This document shows, piece by piece, positions 18,653 through 28,897 of a stretch of 64,000 nt of DNA. Position 1 is the first letter of the stretch; each line of letters opens with the position of its first letter. Position numbers and translations under genes: made by a program. The stretch lies in assembly GCA_900478215.1 (NCBI GenBank), contig LS483478.1, forward strand, positions 248,001-312,000, in the 5' to 3' direction. The notes beneath the pieces were generated by a model. The model saw nothing but the letters and a program-made list of their open reading frames with translations. It was not told where the DNA came from and did no database searches. The DNA comes from Salmonella enterica subsp. houtenae serovar Houten (GTDB taxonomy: Bacteria; Pseudomonadota; Gammaproteobacteria; Enterobacterales; Enterobacteriaceae).

Positions 18653-19756
18653 ATGAATATGAAGGGTAAAACATTATTGGCAGGATGTATCGCCCTGTCG
18701 TTAAGCCATATGGCATTCGCAGACGACATTAAAGTCGCGGTTGTCGGCGCGATGTCCGGTCCGGTGGCGCAGTATGGCGACCAGGAGTTTACCGGTGCGG
18801 AACAGGCAATTGCCGATATCAATGCGAAAGGCGGTATTAAAGGCGATAAGCTCGTCGCGGTGAAATATGATGACGCCTGTGACCCGAAACAGGCGGTAGC
18901 TGTCGCTAACAAAGTGGTGAACGACGGCATCAAGTATGTTATCGGTCACTTATGCTCCTCTTCCACACAGCCAGCGTCTGATATCTACGAAGATGAAGGC
19001 ATCCTGATGATAACCCCGGCAGCGACCGCGCCGGAGCTGACCGCGCGCGGTTATAACCTGATCCTGCGCACGACCGGTCTGGACTCTGACCAGGGGCCAA
19101 CGGCGGCAAAATATATTCTGGAGAAGGTAAAACCGCAGCGTATCGCGATTATCCACGATAAGCAGCAGTATGGCGAGGGACTGGCGCGCGCGGTACAGGA
19201 CGGTCTGAAGAAAGGCGGTGCTAACGTCGTGCTCTTTGACGGCATCACCGCCGGCGAAAAAGATTTTTCCACTCTGGTTGCGCGTCTGAAAAAAGAGAAT
19301 ATCGACTTTGTCTACTACGGCGGTTATCACCCGGAAATGGGGCAGATCCTGCGCCAGTCCCGCGCCGCAGGGCTGAAAACCCAGTTTATGGGGCCGGAAG
19401 GGGTGGCGAATGTCTCGCTGTCTAACATTGCCGGAGAATCCGCCGAAGGGATGCTGGTCACCAAACCGAAGAACTACGATCAGGTCCCGGCGAACAGACC
19501 GATTGTGGACGCCATCAAAGCGAAGAAACAAGATCCTGGCGGCGCGTTTGTCTGGACAACCTATGCGGCGCTGCAATCATTACAGGCGGGTCTGAATCAG
19601 TCTGATGATCCGGCGGAAATCGCCAAATACCTGAAAGGCGCCACGGTCGACACCGTAATGGGACCGCTATCGTGGGATGAGAAAGGCGATCTGAAAGGCT
19701 TTGAGTTTGGCGTATTTACCTGGCATGCGAACGGGACGGCGACCGACGCCAAATAG
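18653..19756 (+). CDS. livJ: LivJ, periplasmic Leu/Ile/Val-binding protein
   Basis: 367 residues, with a Sec signal peptide [20 protein letters not shown] ending AFA before DDIKVAVVG. Type I periplasmic binding fold; the CDPKQAV...HLCSSST region with its conserved disulfide pair is present. It delivers Leu, Ile and Val to LivHMGF. The start was picked because it gives the signal peptide and family length; the frame is open 57 bases upstream. About three quarters of the residues are identical to LivK encoded 0.85 kb downstream. It is a monocistronic unit ending in a REP-like terminator. Confidence 0.97.
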   Translation: MNMKGKTLLAGCIALSLSHMAFADDIKVAVVGAMSGPVAQYGDQEFTGAEQAIADINAKGGIKGDKLVAVKYDDACDPKQAVAVANKVVNDGIKYVIGHLCSSSTQPASDIYEDEGILMITPAATAPELTARGYNLILRTTGLDSDQGPTAAKYILEKVKPQRIAIIHDKQQYGEGLARAVQDGLKKGGANVVLFDGITAGEKDFSTLVARLKKENIDFVYYGGYHPEMGQILRQSRAAGLKTQFMGPEGVANVSLSNIAGESAEGMLVTKPKNYDQVPANRPIVDAIKAKKQDPGGAFVWTTYAALQSLQAGLNQSDDPAEIAKYLKGATVDTVMGPLSWDEKGDLKGFEFGVFTWHANGTATDAK

Positions 19757-19763
19757 TGGTTTG

Positions 19764-19801
19764 CCGGATGGCGCATTCAGTAGCCGCCATCCGGGTTTTT
19801 T
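19764..19801 (+). terminator. REP-like intrinsic terminator of livJ
   Basis: CCGGATGGCG and CGCCATCCGG form a stem followed by seven T, at the end of livJ. It overlaps the stop codon of convergent panM by two bases. Confidence 0.85.
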
Positions 19802-20183
19802 AGCGCTTCTCCCAGCCATCATGCTGGGCGGTAAAGCCTAGCGCTTGCATAAACGCCGCCATAACGCCACGGTCTTCAACACCGACATCCGCCATCCACC
19901 ACGACGAGACGTTGGGATTATCGCGGATGACCTCTTCTACCAGGTATTGCCCGACGCCGCGACGGCGCGTCACGTCACGCACGCGTAAGGAATCCAGCGC
20001 GCCCTGCGTCCCGCTCAGCGTCACTCTTACGGCGCCCAACAAACGCTCGTTAAACCGCGCGGCATAAATCCGGTGCGTTTCATCTACGCTTAATGAGGAG
20101 GCGGAATATTCCGGCCAGATTTTGCCCAGATCGATCTGATCCTGAGCGCTAAAGTGTTCTAAACGAAGAATGGTCAGCTTCAT
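19800..20183 (-). CDS. panM: PanM (PanZ), GNAT-fold maturation factor of aspartate decarboxylase PanD
   Basis: 127 residues, single GNAT domain with the acetyl-CoA-binding RRRGVGQYL loop (about 73-81). PanM binds the PanD zymogen and promotes its self-cleavage to the pyruvoyl enzyme that makes beta-alanine for pantothenate and CoA; acetyl-CoA binding makes it a feedback sensor. Much of the functional work was done in S. enterica. It lies on the opposite strand between livJ and livK. Confidence 0.94.
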   Translation of the reverse strand: MKLTILRLEHFSAQDQIDLGKIWPEYSASSLSVDETHRIYAARFNERLLGAVRVTLSGTQGALDSLRVRDVTRRRGVGQYLVEEVIRDNPNVSSWWMADVGVEDRGVMAAFMQALGFTAQHDGWEKR

Positions 20184-20349
20184 CGACGGCTTGTCCCGAT
20201 TTCAAAAGATGCGATCAGTGTACCGAAATAGTCAGGCCAGATGCTTTCTCTTTTTTGTGTCATTTACCAGGTTATTAATTTTTTAACAACGATAACTACA
20301 GTTTGAAACATTAGAGAATGAAAAACAGGCAGAATAATCCCCTGAATAC

Positions 20350-20364
20350 TAGTGAATTATTCCG
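20350..20364 (+). promoter_or_regulatory. Lrp-type site upstream of livK
   Basis: TAGTGAATTATTCCG matches the Lrp consensus YAGHAWATTWTDCTR at 13 of 15 positions, about 240 bases before livK. Confidence 0.5.
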
Positions 20365-20535
20365 CTTAATATGCCGTTATTTTATGCTGACAAGTGCAAT
20401 TTTTTTTGTTTATCTATAGCTAAAAGCAGAATATTATCTTTCCTTAATAGACTGAAAAATAGAGATTTTAATCTCATTATGCTTTAAATGCTGCGCTAAA
20501 CCATTAATGAGACAGGCAAAAAGCGCACTGTTTAT

Positions 20536-20556
20536 AAAAAGCACAGTCTGCTTTTT
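20536..20556 (+). terminator. Leader hairpin before livK (possible attenuator)
   Basis: AAAAAGCA pairs perfectly with TGCTTTTT over a five-base loop, ending in a run of five T, 49 bases before livK. An upstream ACTGT (20527-20531) could pair with ACAGT (20543-20547) and open the stem, so a switch is conceivable. A/T-rich hairpins of this kind can be weak terminators. Confidence 0.45.
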
Positions 20557-20605
20557 AACCAGCAAAACACAAAATATATAACATCACGAATGGGGATACA
20601 GGCAC

Positions 20606-21715
20606 ATGAAACGGAAAGCGAAAACGATAATCGCAGGGATCGTTGCATTAGCAGCCTCGCAGGGGGCAATGGCAGACGATATTAAAGTCGCCGTAGTCGG
20701 GGCGATGTCCGGCCCGGTAGCGCAATGGGGCGATATGGAATTTAACGGCGCGCGCCAGGCCATTAAAGACATTAACGCTAAAGGTGGTATTAAAGGCGAT
20801 AAGCTGGTCGGCGTGGAATACGATGATGCCTGCGATCCAAAACAGGCGGTGGCGGTGGCCAACAAAATCGTTAACGACGGCATTCAGTACGTTATTGGTC
20901 ACTTGTGCTCTTCCTCTACTCAGCCAGCATCCGATATCTATGAAGATGAAGGCATTCTGATGATCTCCCCGGGGGCGACGAACCCGGAGCTGACCCAGCG
21001 CGGCTATCAGTACATTATGCGTACCGCCGGCCTGGACTCCTCCCAGGGGCCAACGGCCGCGAAATACATCCTGGAAACGGTGAAACCGCAGCGCATTGCT
21101 ATCATTCACGATAAACAGCAATACGGCGAAGGACTGGCGCGCTCCGTGCAGGATGGCCTGAAGCAGGGCAATGCCAATATTGTCTTTTTTGATGGCATTA
21201 CCGCCGGCGAAAAAGATTTCTCTGCCCTGATCGCCCGCTTGCAAAAAGAGAATATCGACTTTGTTTATTACGGCGGCTACTACCCGGAAATGGGGCAGAT
21301 GCTGCGTCAGGCGCGGGCTAATGGCCTGAAAACGCAATTTATGGGGCCGGAAGGCGTGGGTAACGCGTCACTGTCCAATATTGCGGGCGGTGCGGCGGAA
21401 GGCATGTTGGTGACGATGCCAAAACGTTATGACCAGGACCCGGCGAATAAGACGATTGTCGAGGCGCTGAAAACCGACAAGAAAGATCCCAGCGGTCCGT
21501 ACGTCTGGATCACCTACGCCGCCGTCCAGTCACTGGCGACCGCTATGGCGCGTAGCGCCAGCGATACTCCGCTGGATCTGGTGAAAGATCTTAAAGCGAA
21601 CGGGGCTGATACCGTCATTGGGCCGCTGAAATGGGATGAAAAAGGCGATCTTAAGGGATTTGAATTTGGCGTCTTCCAGTGGCACGCCGACGGCTCGTCA
21701 ACCGTCGCGAAGTAA
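20606..21715 (+). CDS. livK: LivK, periplasmic leucine-specific binding protein
   Basis: 369 residues with signal peptide [20 protein letters not shown] ending AMA before DDIKVAVVG. Same fold and very similar sequence to LivJ; family knowledge gives high leucine specificity. It is first gene of livKHMGF; a GC-rich hairpin then separates it from livH, probably allowing excess binding protein over membrane components. Confidence 0.96.
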   Translation: MKRKAKTIIAGIVALAASQGAMADDIKVAVVGAMSGPVAQWGDMEFNGARQAIKDINAKGGIKGDKLVGVEYDDACDPKQAVAVANKIVNDGIQYVIGHLCSSSTQPASDIYEDEGILMISPGATNPELTQRGYQYIMRTAGLDSSQGPTAAKYILETVKPQRIAIIHDKQQYGEGLARSVQDGLKQGNANIVFFDGITAGEKDFSALIARLQKENIDFVYYGGYYPEMGQMLRQARANGLKTQFMGPEGVGNASLSNIAGGAAEGMLVTMPKRYDQDPANKTIVEALKTDKKDPSGPYVWITYAAVQSLATAMARSASDTPLDLVKDLKANGADTVIGPLKWDEKGDLKGFEFGVFQWHADGSSTVAK

Positions 21716-21737
21716 TGCCAGAAGATAAGTTATCCCA

Positions 21738-21760
21738 CCGCCCGCACGCCGGGCGGGTTT
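21738..21760 (+). terminator. Intra-operon hairpin between livK and livH
   Basis: Stem CCGCCCG / CGGGCGG with loop CACGC followed by GTTTAAAA. It lies 22 bases after livK and 15 bases before livH: a partial terminator or mRNA 3' stabiliser. Confidence 0.6.
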
Positions 21761-21774
21761 AAAAAGGTTACCTT

Positions 21775-22701
21775 ATGTCCGAGCAGTTTCTCTATTTCTT
21801 GCAGCAGATGTTTAACGGCGTCACGCTGGGAAGCACTTACGCGCTGATTGCTATCGGTTATACGATGGTGTACGGCATTATCGGCATGATCAACTTCGCT
21901 CACGGCGAGGTATACATGATCGGCAGCTACGTCTCTTTTATGATCATCGCCGCGCTAATGATGATGGGGATCGACACCAGTTGGCTACTGGTGGCCGCCG
22001 GATTTATCGGCGCGATTATTATTGCCAGTGCCTACGGCTGGAGTATTGAGCGAGTCGCTTACCGGCCCGTGCGCAACTCCAAACGCCTGATTGCCCTGAT
22101 TTCCGCCATCGGGATGTCCATCTTCCTGCAAAACTACGTCAGTCTGACGGAAGGTTCGCGCGACGTAGCGTTGCCCAGCCTGTTCAACGGCCAGTGGATT
22201 GTGGGCAGCAGCGAAAACTTTTCCGCGTCCATCACCACCATGCAGGCGGTTATCTGGATAGTCACCTTTCTGGCTATGCTGGCGCTAACCATTTTCATTC
22301 GCTACTCCCGGATGGGCCGCGCCTGCCGCGCCTGTGCGGAGGATCTGAAAATGGCCAGCCTGCTCGGTATTAATACCGACCGCGTCATTGCGCTAACGTT
22401 TGTTATCGGCGCGGCAATGGCGGCGGTGGCGGGCGTTCTGCTTGGACAATTTTATGGCGTGATTAACCCCTACATCGGTTTTATGGCCGGGATGAAAGCG
22501 TTCACTGCGGCGGTGCTGGGCGGTATTGGCAGTATTCCGGGCGCGATGATCGGCGGTCTGATTTTGGGCGTCGCCGAAGCGCTCTCGTCTGCATATTTAA
22601 GTACCGAATATAAAGATGTCGTGTCGTTCGCGCTGTTGATTCTGGTACTGCTGGTGATGCCGACCGGTATCCTGGGTCGTCCGGAGGTAGAGAAAGTATG
22701 A
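21775..22701 (+). CDS. livH: LivH, branched-chain amino acid ABC permease
   Basis: 308 residues, about eight TM segments, HAAT-family permease with the cytoplasmic coupling region [19 protein letters not shown] (about 182-200). It pairs with LivM. Its stop overlaps livM by four bases. Confidence 0.96.
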   Translation: MSEQFLYFLQQMFNGVTLGSTYALIAIGYTMVYGIIGMINFAHGEVYMIGSYVSFMIIAALMMMGIDTSWLLVAAGFIGAIIIASAYGWSIERVAYRPVRNSKRLIALISAIGMSIFLQNYVSLTEGSRDVALPSLFNGQWIVGSSENFSASITTMQAVIWIVTFLAMLALTIFIRYSRMGRACRACAEDLKMASLLGINTDRVIALTFVIGAAMAAVAGVLLGQFYGVINPYIGFMAGMKAFTAAVLGGIGSIPGAMIGGLILGVAEALSSAYLSTEYKDVVSFALLILVLLVMPTGILGRPEVEKV

Positions 22702-23975
22702 AACCGATGCATATTGCGATGGCTCTGTTCTCTGCGGCGATGTTTTTCGTTCTGGCTGGCGTCTTTATGGGCGTACAACTGGAGCTGGACGGCACCAAAC
22801 TGGTGGTGGATACCGCCGCCGACATCCGCTGGCAGTGGATCTTTATCGGTACGGCAGTGGTTTTTTTCTTTCAGTTGCTGCGTCCGATGTTCCAGAAAGC
22901 GGTGAAGCACGTCTCCGGACCAAAGTTTATTCTGCCGGCGATCGATGGCTCTACCGTTAAGCAAAAGCTGTTTCTGATGGCGTTGCTGGTTATCGCCGTG
23001 GCGTGGCCGTTTATGGTGTCGCGCGGTAGCGTGGATATCGCCACCCTGACCATGATTTATATCATCCTCGGTCTGGGGCTGAACGTGGTGGTGGGGCTGT
23101 CCGGTCTGCTGGTATTGGGCTACGGCGGCTTTTACGCCATCGGCGCTTATACCTTTGCGCTGCTCAACCACTATTACGGTTTGGGTTTCTGGACCTGCCT
23201 GCCGCTGGCGGGACTGGTCTCCGCCGCCGCTGGTTTCCTGCTCGGTTTCCCGGTACTGCGCCTGCGCGGCGACTATCTGGCGATAGTGACGCTCGGCTTC
23301 GGCGAAATCGTCCGTATCCTGTTGCTCAACAACACCGAAGTAACCGGTGGTCCGAACGGTATCAGCCAGATCCCCAAACCGACGCTGTTTGGTCTGGAGT
23401 TTAGCCGCAATACCCGCGAAGGCGGCTGGGATACCTTCAGCAATTTCTTTGGTGTGAAGTACGACCCATCCGACCGGGTCATTTTCCTCTATCTGGTGGC
23501 CCTGTTGCTGGTGGTCTTGTCGTTGTTTGTCATTAACCGCCTGCAGCGGATGCCGCTGGGCCGGGCGTGGGAAGCGTTGCGTGAAGATGAGATCGCCTGT
23601 CGCTCATTAGGCCTAAGCCCGACGCGCATCAAGCTGACCGCTTTTACTATTAGCGCCGCGTTTGCCGGTTTCGCCGGTACGTTGTTTGCCGCCCGCCAGG
23701 GTTTTGTCAGCCCGGAATCCTTCACCTTCGCCGAGTCCGCCTTCGTGCTGGCGATTGTGGTGCTGGGCGGAATGGGCTCGCAGTTCGCGGTGATCCTGGC
23801 GGCAGTGCTGCTGGTGGTATCGCGCGAATTGATGCGCGACTTCAACGAATACAGTATGTTGATGCTCGGTGGTTTGATGGTGCTGATGATGATCTGGCGC
23901 CCGCAGGGATTGCTGCCGATGACGCGTCCGCAGTTGAAGCTGAAAAATGGTCAGGCGAAAGGAGAGCAGGCATGA
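22698..23975 (+). CDS. livM: LivM, branched-chain amino acid ABC permease
   Basis: 425 residues; longer than LivH because of an N-terminal extension with three extra TM helices (about 1-100). The family coupling motif [20 protein letters not shown] is near residue 291. Overlaps of four bases with livH upstream and livG downstream imply tight translational coupling. Confidence 0.96.
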   Translation: MKPMHIAMALFSAAMFFVLAGVFMGVQLELDGTKLVVDTAADIRWQWIFIGTAVVFFFQLLRPMFQKAVKHVSGPKFILPAIDGSTVKQKLFLMALLVIAVAWPFMVSRGSVDIATLTMIYIILGLGLNVVVGLSGLLVLGYGGFYAIGAYTFALLNHYYGLGFWTCLPLAGLVSAAAGFLLGFPVLRLRGDYLAIVTLGFGEIVRILLLNNTEVTGGPNGISQIPKPTLFGLEFSRNTREGGWDTFSNFFGVKYDPSDRVIFLYLVALLLVVLSLFVINRLQRMPLGRAWEALREDEIACRSLGLSPTRIKLTAFTISAAFAGFAGTLFAARQGFVSPESFTFAESAFVLAIVVLGGMGSQFAVILAAVLLVVSRELMRDFNEYSMLMLGGLMVLMMIWRPQGLLPMTRPQLKLKNGQAKGEQA

Positions 23976-24739
23976 GTCAGCCATTATTAGCGGTTAACGG
24001 CCTGATGATGCGCTTTGGCGGTTTGCTGGCGGTCAATAATGTATCGCTGGCGTTGCGTGAGCGGGAAATCGTGTCGCTGATTGGCCCTAACGGCGCGGGT
24101 AAAACTACGGTGTTTAACTGCCTGACCGGTTTTTATAAGCCGACAGGCGGTACGATCACGTTGCGCGAGCGGCATCTGGAAGGACTGCCGGGCCAGCAGA
24201 TCGCCCGCATGGGCGTGGTACGCACTTTCCAGCATGTGCGTCTGTTTCGCGAAATGACGGTGATTGAAAACCTGCTGGTGGCGCAGCACCAGCAACTGAA
24301 AACGGGCCTCTTTTCCGGCCTGTTGAAAACGCCCGCGTTCCGCCGCGCGCAGAGCGAAGCGCTGGACCGCGCGGCGACCTGGCTTGAGCGTATTGGCCTG
24401 TTGGAACATGCCAACCGCCAGGCCAGTAATCTGGCCTACGGCGACCAGCGTCGGCTGGAGATTGCCCGCTGCATGGTGACGCAGCCAGAAATTCTGATGC
24501 TCGACGAACCGGCGGCCGGTCTTAACCCGAAAGAGACCAAAGAGCTGGATGAGCTGATTGCCGAACTCCGTAACCATCACAACACCACTATCTTGCTGAT
24601 TGAACACGATATGAAGCTGGTGATGGGCATTTCCGATCGCATTTACGTGGTGAACCAGGGCACGCCGCTGGCGAACGGCACGCCGGAAGAGATCCGCAAC
24701 AACCCGGACGTCATCCGCGCTTATCTGGGTGAGGCATAA
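23972..24739 (+). CDS. livG: LivG, branched-chain amino acid ABC ATPase
   Basis: 255 residues. Walker [10 protein letters not shown] (about 37-45), a LivG-type signature [14 protein letters not shown] replacing the usual LSGGQ, and Walker [14 protein letters not shown]. It forms a heterodimer with LivF on LivHM. One base separates it from livF. Confidence 0.97.
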   Translation: MSQPLLAVNGLMMRFGGLLAVNNVSLALREREIVSLIGPNGAGKTTVFNCLTGFYKPTGGTITLRERHLEGLPGQQIARMGVVRTFQHVRLFREMTVIENLLVAQHQQLKTGLFSGLLKTPAFRRAQSEALDRAATWLERIGLLEHANRQASNLAYGDQRRLEIARCMVTQPEILMLDEPAAGLNPKETKELDELIAELRNHHNTTILLIEHDMKLVMGISDRIYVVNQGTPLANGTPEEIRNNPDVIRAYLGEA

Positions 24740-24740
24740 G

Positions 24741-25454
24741 ATGGAAAAAACGATGTTAACGTTTGAAAAAGTCAGCGCTCACTACGGCAAGATTCAGGCG
24801 CTGCACGGCGTCAGTCTGCACATCAACCAGGGGGAAATCGTTACCCTGATTGGCGCTAACGGCGCGGGGAAAACTACGCTGCTTGGCACCTTGTGCGGCG
24901 ATCCGCGCGCCTCCAGCGGACGGGTGGTGTTTGACGGTAAAGACATCACCGACTGGCAGACGGCGAAAATCATGCGTGAAGCGGTGGCGATAGTGCCGGA
25001 AGGGCGGCGCGTCTTCTCGCGGATGACGGTGGAAGAGAACCTGGCGATGGGCGGTTTTTTTGCCGAGCGCGATCGGTTTCAGGAGCGTATCAAATGGGTG
25101 TACGAGCTGTTTCCGCGTCTGCATGAACGCCGTATCCAGCGAGCGGGCACCATGTCCGGCGGCGAACAGCAGATGCTGGCGATTGGCCGCGCGTTGATGA
25201 GCCAGCCGAGGCTATTGCTGCTGGATGAACCGTCGCTGGGGCTGGCGCCGATTATTATTCAGCAAATTTTCGACACCATTGAGCAGTTACGCGAGCAGGG
25301 TATGACCATTTTCCTTGTCGAGCAAAACGCTAACCAGGCGCTGAAGCTTGCCGATCGGGGTTACGTACTGGAAAACGGTCATGTGGTATTAGAAGATACC
25401 GGCGCGCGGCTTCTGGCGAACGAAGCGGTGCGCAGCGCCTATCTGGGAGGATAA
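24741..25454 (+). CDS. livF: LivF, branched-chain amino acid ABC ATPase
   Basis: 237 residues from MEKTMLTFEK, the family start. Walker A GANGAGKTT, signature MSGGEQQML, Walker B LLLLDEPSLGLAP. Last gene of the liv operon; a BIME follows. Confidence 0.97.
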   Translation: MEKTMLTFEKVSAHYGKIQALHGVSLHINQGEIVTLIGANGAGKTTLLGTLCGDPRASSGRVVFDGKDITDWQTAKIMREAVAIVPEGRRVFSRMTVEENLAMGGFFAERDRFQERIKWVYELFPRLHERRIQRAGTMSGGEQQMLAIGRALMSQPRLLLLDEPSLGLAPIIIQQIFDTIEQLREQGMTIFLVEQNANQALKLADRGYVLENGHVVLEDTGARLLANEAVRSAYLGG

Positions 25455-25456
25455 AT

Positions 25457-25535
25457 CGGATGGCGGCGTAAACGCCTTATCCGGCCTACAACACCCTTTG
25501 TAGGCCGGATAAGACACGTCAGCGTCGTCATCCGG
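25457..25535. repeat. BIME (paired REP units) between livF and ugpB
   Basis: CGGATGGCGGCGTAAACGCC with TTATCCGGCCTAC, then the inverted GTAGGCCGGATAAG with CGTCATCCGG: two REP units head to head at the livF 3' end. Confidence 0.9.
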
Positions 25536-25612
25536 TGGTGCGCCACCAGAGTCTGATACGGCGCTTATACGTGTTTCAGCTCTCACTTTCCTTCCCCCGA
25601 CCTTTCATCGCC

Positions 25613-25630
25613 TTGTCATCTCCCTGACTG
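25613..25630 (+). promoter_or_regulatory. Candidate PhoB box upstream of ugpB
   Basis: TTGTCATCTCCCTGACTG: two seven-base half-sites four bases apart, the first a 6/7 match and the second a weak match to CTGTCAT. Another pair of TGTCAT copies lies nearer the gene (25669 and 25682) but with 13-base rather than 11-base period. E. coli ugpB is PhoB-controlled, so some pho box is expected in this spacer. Confidence 0.45.
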
Positions 25631-25750
25631 CTTACTATCTTTTTTTTGTAATAAAAAAGTTATTTTTTTGTCATTCGAGCATGTCATGTTACCCCCGCGA
25701 ACATAAAACGCGTGATATCGCGCATCCCGGCACAAAAAGAGAGATAACCG

Positions 25751-27067
25751 ATGATATCGTTACGACATACAGCTTTAGGACTGGCGCTGAGTGTGGCATT
25801 TACGGGTCAGGCGTTGGCCGTCACCACTATTCCCTTCTGGCATTCAATGGAAGGGGAGTTAGGCAAAGAAGTTGATTCACTGGCGCAACGTTTCAACCAG
25901 GACAATCCGGATTACAAAATCGTTCCGGTCTATAAGGGTAACTATGAACAGAATCTGAGCGCCGGGATCGCGGCATTCCGTACCGGCAACGCGCCGGCAA
26001 TATTACAGGTTTATGAGGTCGGGACGGCGACCATGATGGCCTCGAAAGCCATTAAGCCGGTTTATGAAGTGTTTAACGACGCCGGGATTCACTTTGACGA
26101 GTCCCAGTTTGTACCGACCGTTGCAGGCTACTACACCGATGCTAAAAGCGGGCATCTGCTCTCCCAGCCCTTTAACAGCTCCACCCCGGTGCTGTACTAC
26201 AACAAAGACGCCTTTAAGAAAGCCGGTTTAGATCCGGAGCAGCCGCCGAAAACCTGGCAGGAGCTGGCTGACTATACCACGAAACTGAGAGCGGCAGGCA
26301 TGAAATGCGGTTACGCCAGCGGCTGGCAAGGCTGGATCCAACTGGAAAACTTCAGCGCCTGGAATGGTCTCCCCTTCGCCAGTAAAAACAATGGGTTTGA
26401 CGGCACAGATGCGGTGCTGGAGTTTAATAAGCCAGAGCAGGTGAAACATATCGCGCTGCTGGAAGAGATGAATAAGAAAGGCGATTTTAGCTATGTTGGG
26501 CGTAAGGACGAGTCTACCGAGAAGTTTTATAACGGTGACTGCGCGATGGCAACCGCATCCTCCGGTTCGCTCGCTAATATCCGCCAGTATGCCAAATTCA
26601 ACTATGGCGTGGGCATGATGCCGTACGACGCCGATATCAAGGGCGCGCCGCAAAACGCCATTATCGGCGGAGCCAGCCTGTGGGTAATGCAGGGTAAAGA
26701 TAAAGAAACCTACACCGGCGTCGCCAAATTCCTCGACTTCCTGGCAAAACCGGAAAACGCTGCTGAATGGCATCAAAAAACCGGCTACCTGCCGATTACC
26801 ACCGCCGCCTACGAGCTGACCCGCGAGCAGGGTTATTACGATAAAAACCCCGGTGCGGATATCGCCACTCGCCAGATGTTGAATAAGCCGCCGTTATCTT
26901 TCACCAAAGGCCTGCGTTTGGGCAATATGCCGCAGATTCGTACCATCGTGGACGAAGAGCTGGAAAGCGTCTGGACCGGCAAAAAGACCCCACAACAGGC
27001 GTTGGATACCGCAGTGGATCGCGGGAATCAGTTGCTGCGCCGTTTTGAGCAGTCAACGAAATCATAA
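25751..27067 (+). CDS. ugpB: UgpB, periplasmic sn-glycerol-3-phosphate-binding protein
   Basis: 438 residues with a signal peptide ([20 protein letters not shown], ending ALA before [10 protein letters not shown]). Extracellular solute-binding family 1. The WHSMEGELG block and the C-terminal two-lobe pattern fit UgpB, which binds glycerol-3-phosphate and glycerophosphodiesters. First gene of ugpBAECQ; a REP unit lies between it and ugpA. Confidence 0.96.
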   Translation: MISLRHTALGLALSVAFTGQALAVTTIPFWHSMEGELGKEVDSLAQRFNQDNPDYKIVPVYKGNYEQNLSAGIAAFRTGNAPAILQVYEVGTATMMASKAIKPVYEVFNDAGIHFDESQFVPTVAGYYTDAKSGHLLSQPFNSSTPVLYYNKDAFKKAGLDPEQPPKTWQELADYTTKLRAAGMKCGYASGWQGWIQLENFSAWNGLPFASKNNGFDGTDAVLEFNKPEQVKHIALLEEMNKKGDFSYVGRKDESTEKFYNGDCAMATASSGSLANIRQYAKFNYGVGMMPYDADIKGAPQNAIIGGASLWVMQGKDKETYTGVAKFLDFLAKPENAAEWHQKTGYLPITTAAYELTREQGYYDKNPGADIATRQMLNKPPLSFTKGLRLGNMPQIRTIVDEELESVWTGKKTPQQALDTAVDRGNQLLRRFEQSTKS

Positions 27068-27075
27068 TGTGAAAT

Positions 27076-27129
27076 GCCGGATGGCGACTGCGCTTTATGC
27101 GGCCTACAAATTCGCGTAGGCCGGATAAG
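27076..27129. repeat. REP unit between ugpB and ugpA
   Basis: GCCGGATGGCG... and ...CGTAGGCCGGATAAG palindromic unit inside the operon, between the binding-protein gene and the permease genes, where differential mRNA stability is expected. Confidence 0.85.
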
Positions 27130-27166
27130 CCGATCGTCGCCGGCGCTGTTCAGGAAACACACCTTC

Positions 27167-28054
27167 ATGTCATCGTCACGTCCGGTGTTCCGCTCGCGCT
27201 GGCTGCCGTATTTACTGGTTGCCCCGCAGTTGATTATCACCGTTATTTTCTTTATCTGGCCTGCGGGCGAAGCGTTATGGTATTCACTGCAAAGCGTCGA
27301 TCCGTTTGGTTTTTCCAGCCAATTTGTCGGGGTGGAGAATTTCGTCGCGCTTTTTCACGACAGTTATTATCTCGACTCTTTCTGGACGACGATTAAATTC
27401 AGCGCGCTGGTAACCTTTAGCGGCCTGCTGGTCTCGCTGTTTTTCGCCGCCCTGGTGGATTACGTGGTCCGCGGCAGCCGTTTTTATCAGACGCTGATGC
27501 TGCTGCCTTATGCCGTCGCGCCCGCTGTCGCCGCCGTATTGTGGATTTTCCTGTTTAACCCTGGGCGGGGATTAATCACCCATTTCCTCGGCGAATTCGG
27601 CTATGACTGGAACCATGCGCAAAACAGCGGTCAGGCGATGTTCCTGGTGGTATTTGCGTCCGTCTGGAAGCAGATTAGTTACAACTTTTTATTCTTCTTT
27701 GCCGCGCTGCAATCCATTCCCCGCTCGCTGGTGGAAGCGGCGGCCATTGACGGCGCCGGGCCGATTCGTCGTTTCTTCCGGCTTTCTTTGCCGCTTATTG
27801 CGCCGGTCAGTTTCTTCCTGCTGGTGGTCAACCTGGTGTATGCCTTCTTTGATACCTTCCCGGTGATCGACGCCGCGACCGCCGGCGGGCCGGTACAGGC
27901 CACCACGACGCTGATTTATAAGATCTATCGCGAAGGGTTTACCGGATTGGATCTCTCGGCGTCCGCCGCGCAGTCGGTGGTGTTGATGTTCCTCGTCATC
28001 ATTCTGACGGTGGTGCAGTTCCGCTATGTGGAAAGTAAGGTGCGTTACCAATGA
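27167..28054 (+). CDS. ugpA: UgpA, glycerol-3-phosphate ABC permease
   Basis: 295 residues, six TM segments, binding-protein-dependent permease with the EAA loop [20 protein letters not shown] (about 213-232). The start gives [12 protein letters not shown] with AGGAA upstream; the longer frame runs into the REP unit. It overlaps ugpE by four bases. Confidence 0.96.
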   Translation: MSSSRPVFRSRWLPYLLVAPQLIITVIFFIWPAGEALWYSLQSVDPFGFSSQFVGVENFVALFHDSYYLDSFWTTIKFSALVTFSGLLVSLFFAALVDYVVRGSRFYQTLMLLPYAVAPAVAAVLWIFLFNPGRGLITHFLGEFGYDWNHAQNSGQAMFLVVFASVWKQISYNFLFFFAALQSIPRSLVEAAAIDGAGPIRRFFRLSLPLIAPVSFFLLVVNLVYAFFDTFPVIDAATAGGPVQATTTLIYKIYREGFTGLDLSASAAQSVVLMFLVIILTVVQFRYVESKVRYQ

Positions 28055-28896
28055 TAGAGAATCGTCGCGGGCTGACAATATTCAGCCATACCATGCTGAT
28101 TCTGGGGATCGCGGTCATTTTGTTTCCGCTGTATGTCGCGTTTGTCGCGGCGACGCTGGACGACCGCGCGGTGTTTGAGACGCCGATGACGCTGCTTCCC
28201 GGTACGCAGTTACTGGAGAATATCAAAACTATTTGGGTCAACGGCGTTGGTGTTAATAGCGCGCCGTTCTGGCTGATGATGCTTAACAGTTTCATTATGG
28301 CGTTCAGTATTACGGTAGGCAAAATCACGGTGTCGATGCTTTCCGCATTCGCCATCGTCTGGTTTCGTTTTCCCCTGCGTAACCTGTTTTTCTGGATGAT
28401 TTTTATCACCCTGATGCTGCCGGTTGAAGTGCGTATCTTTCCGACGGTGGAAGTTATCGCCAACCTGAAAATGCTCGACAGCTATGCTGGTCTGACGCTA
28501 CCGCTGATGGCGTCCGCCACCGCCACTTTCCTGTTTCGTCAGTTCTTTATGACGCTTCCGGATGAACTGGTGGAGGCGGCCCGTATTGACGGCGCGTCGC
28601 CGATGCGCTTTTTCCGCGACATCGTGTTGCCGCTGTCAAAAACCAACCTGGCGGCGTTATTCGTCATCACCTTTATCTACGGCTGGAACCAGTATCTGTG
28701 GCCGCTGTTGATTATCACCGACGTGAATCTTGGCACTGCCGTCGCGGGTATCAAAGGGATGATCGCCACCGGCGAAGGCACCACGCAATGGAACCAGGTG
28801 ATGGCCGCGATGCTGCTCACCCTTATCCCTCCGGTCGTTATCGTTTTAGCCATGCAACGGGCGTTTGTGCGTGGTTTAGTGGACAGTGAGAAATAA
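28051..28896 (+). CDS. ugpE: UgpE, glycerol-3-phosphate ABC permease
   Basis: 281 residues, six TM segments, EAA loop [20 protein letters not shown]. Partner of UgpA. Its start overlaps the ugpA stop (ATGA) and one base separates it from ugpC. Confidence 0.96.
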   Translation: MIENRRGLTIFSHTMLILGIAVILFPLYVAFVAATLDDRAVFETPMTLLPGTQLLENIKTIWVNGVGVNSAPFWLMMLNSFIMAFSITVGKITVSMLSAFAIVWFRFPLRNLFFWMIFITLMLPVEVRIFPTVEVIANLKMLDSYAGLTLPLMASATATFLFRQFFMTLPDELVEAARIDGASPMRFFRDIVLPLSKTNLAALFVITFIYGWNQYLWPLLIITDVNLGTAVAGIKGMIATGEGTTQWNQVMAAMLLTLIPPVVIVLAMQRAFVRGLVDSEK

Positions 28897-28897
28897 C

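Larger units (their letters stand above)
20184..20605 (+). other. livK upstream/leader region, 422 bases, no gene
   Basis: AT-rich spacer between the panM start and livK. It holds an Lrp-like site (20350-20364), a terminator-like hairpin (20536-20556) and a C/A-rich stretch (about 20560-20574, AGCAAAACACAAAA) that fits a GcvB target, about 32 bases before the livK start. No reading frame here deserves annotation. Confidence 0.7.
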
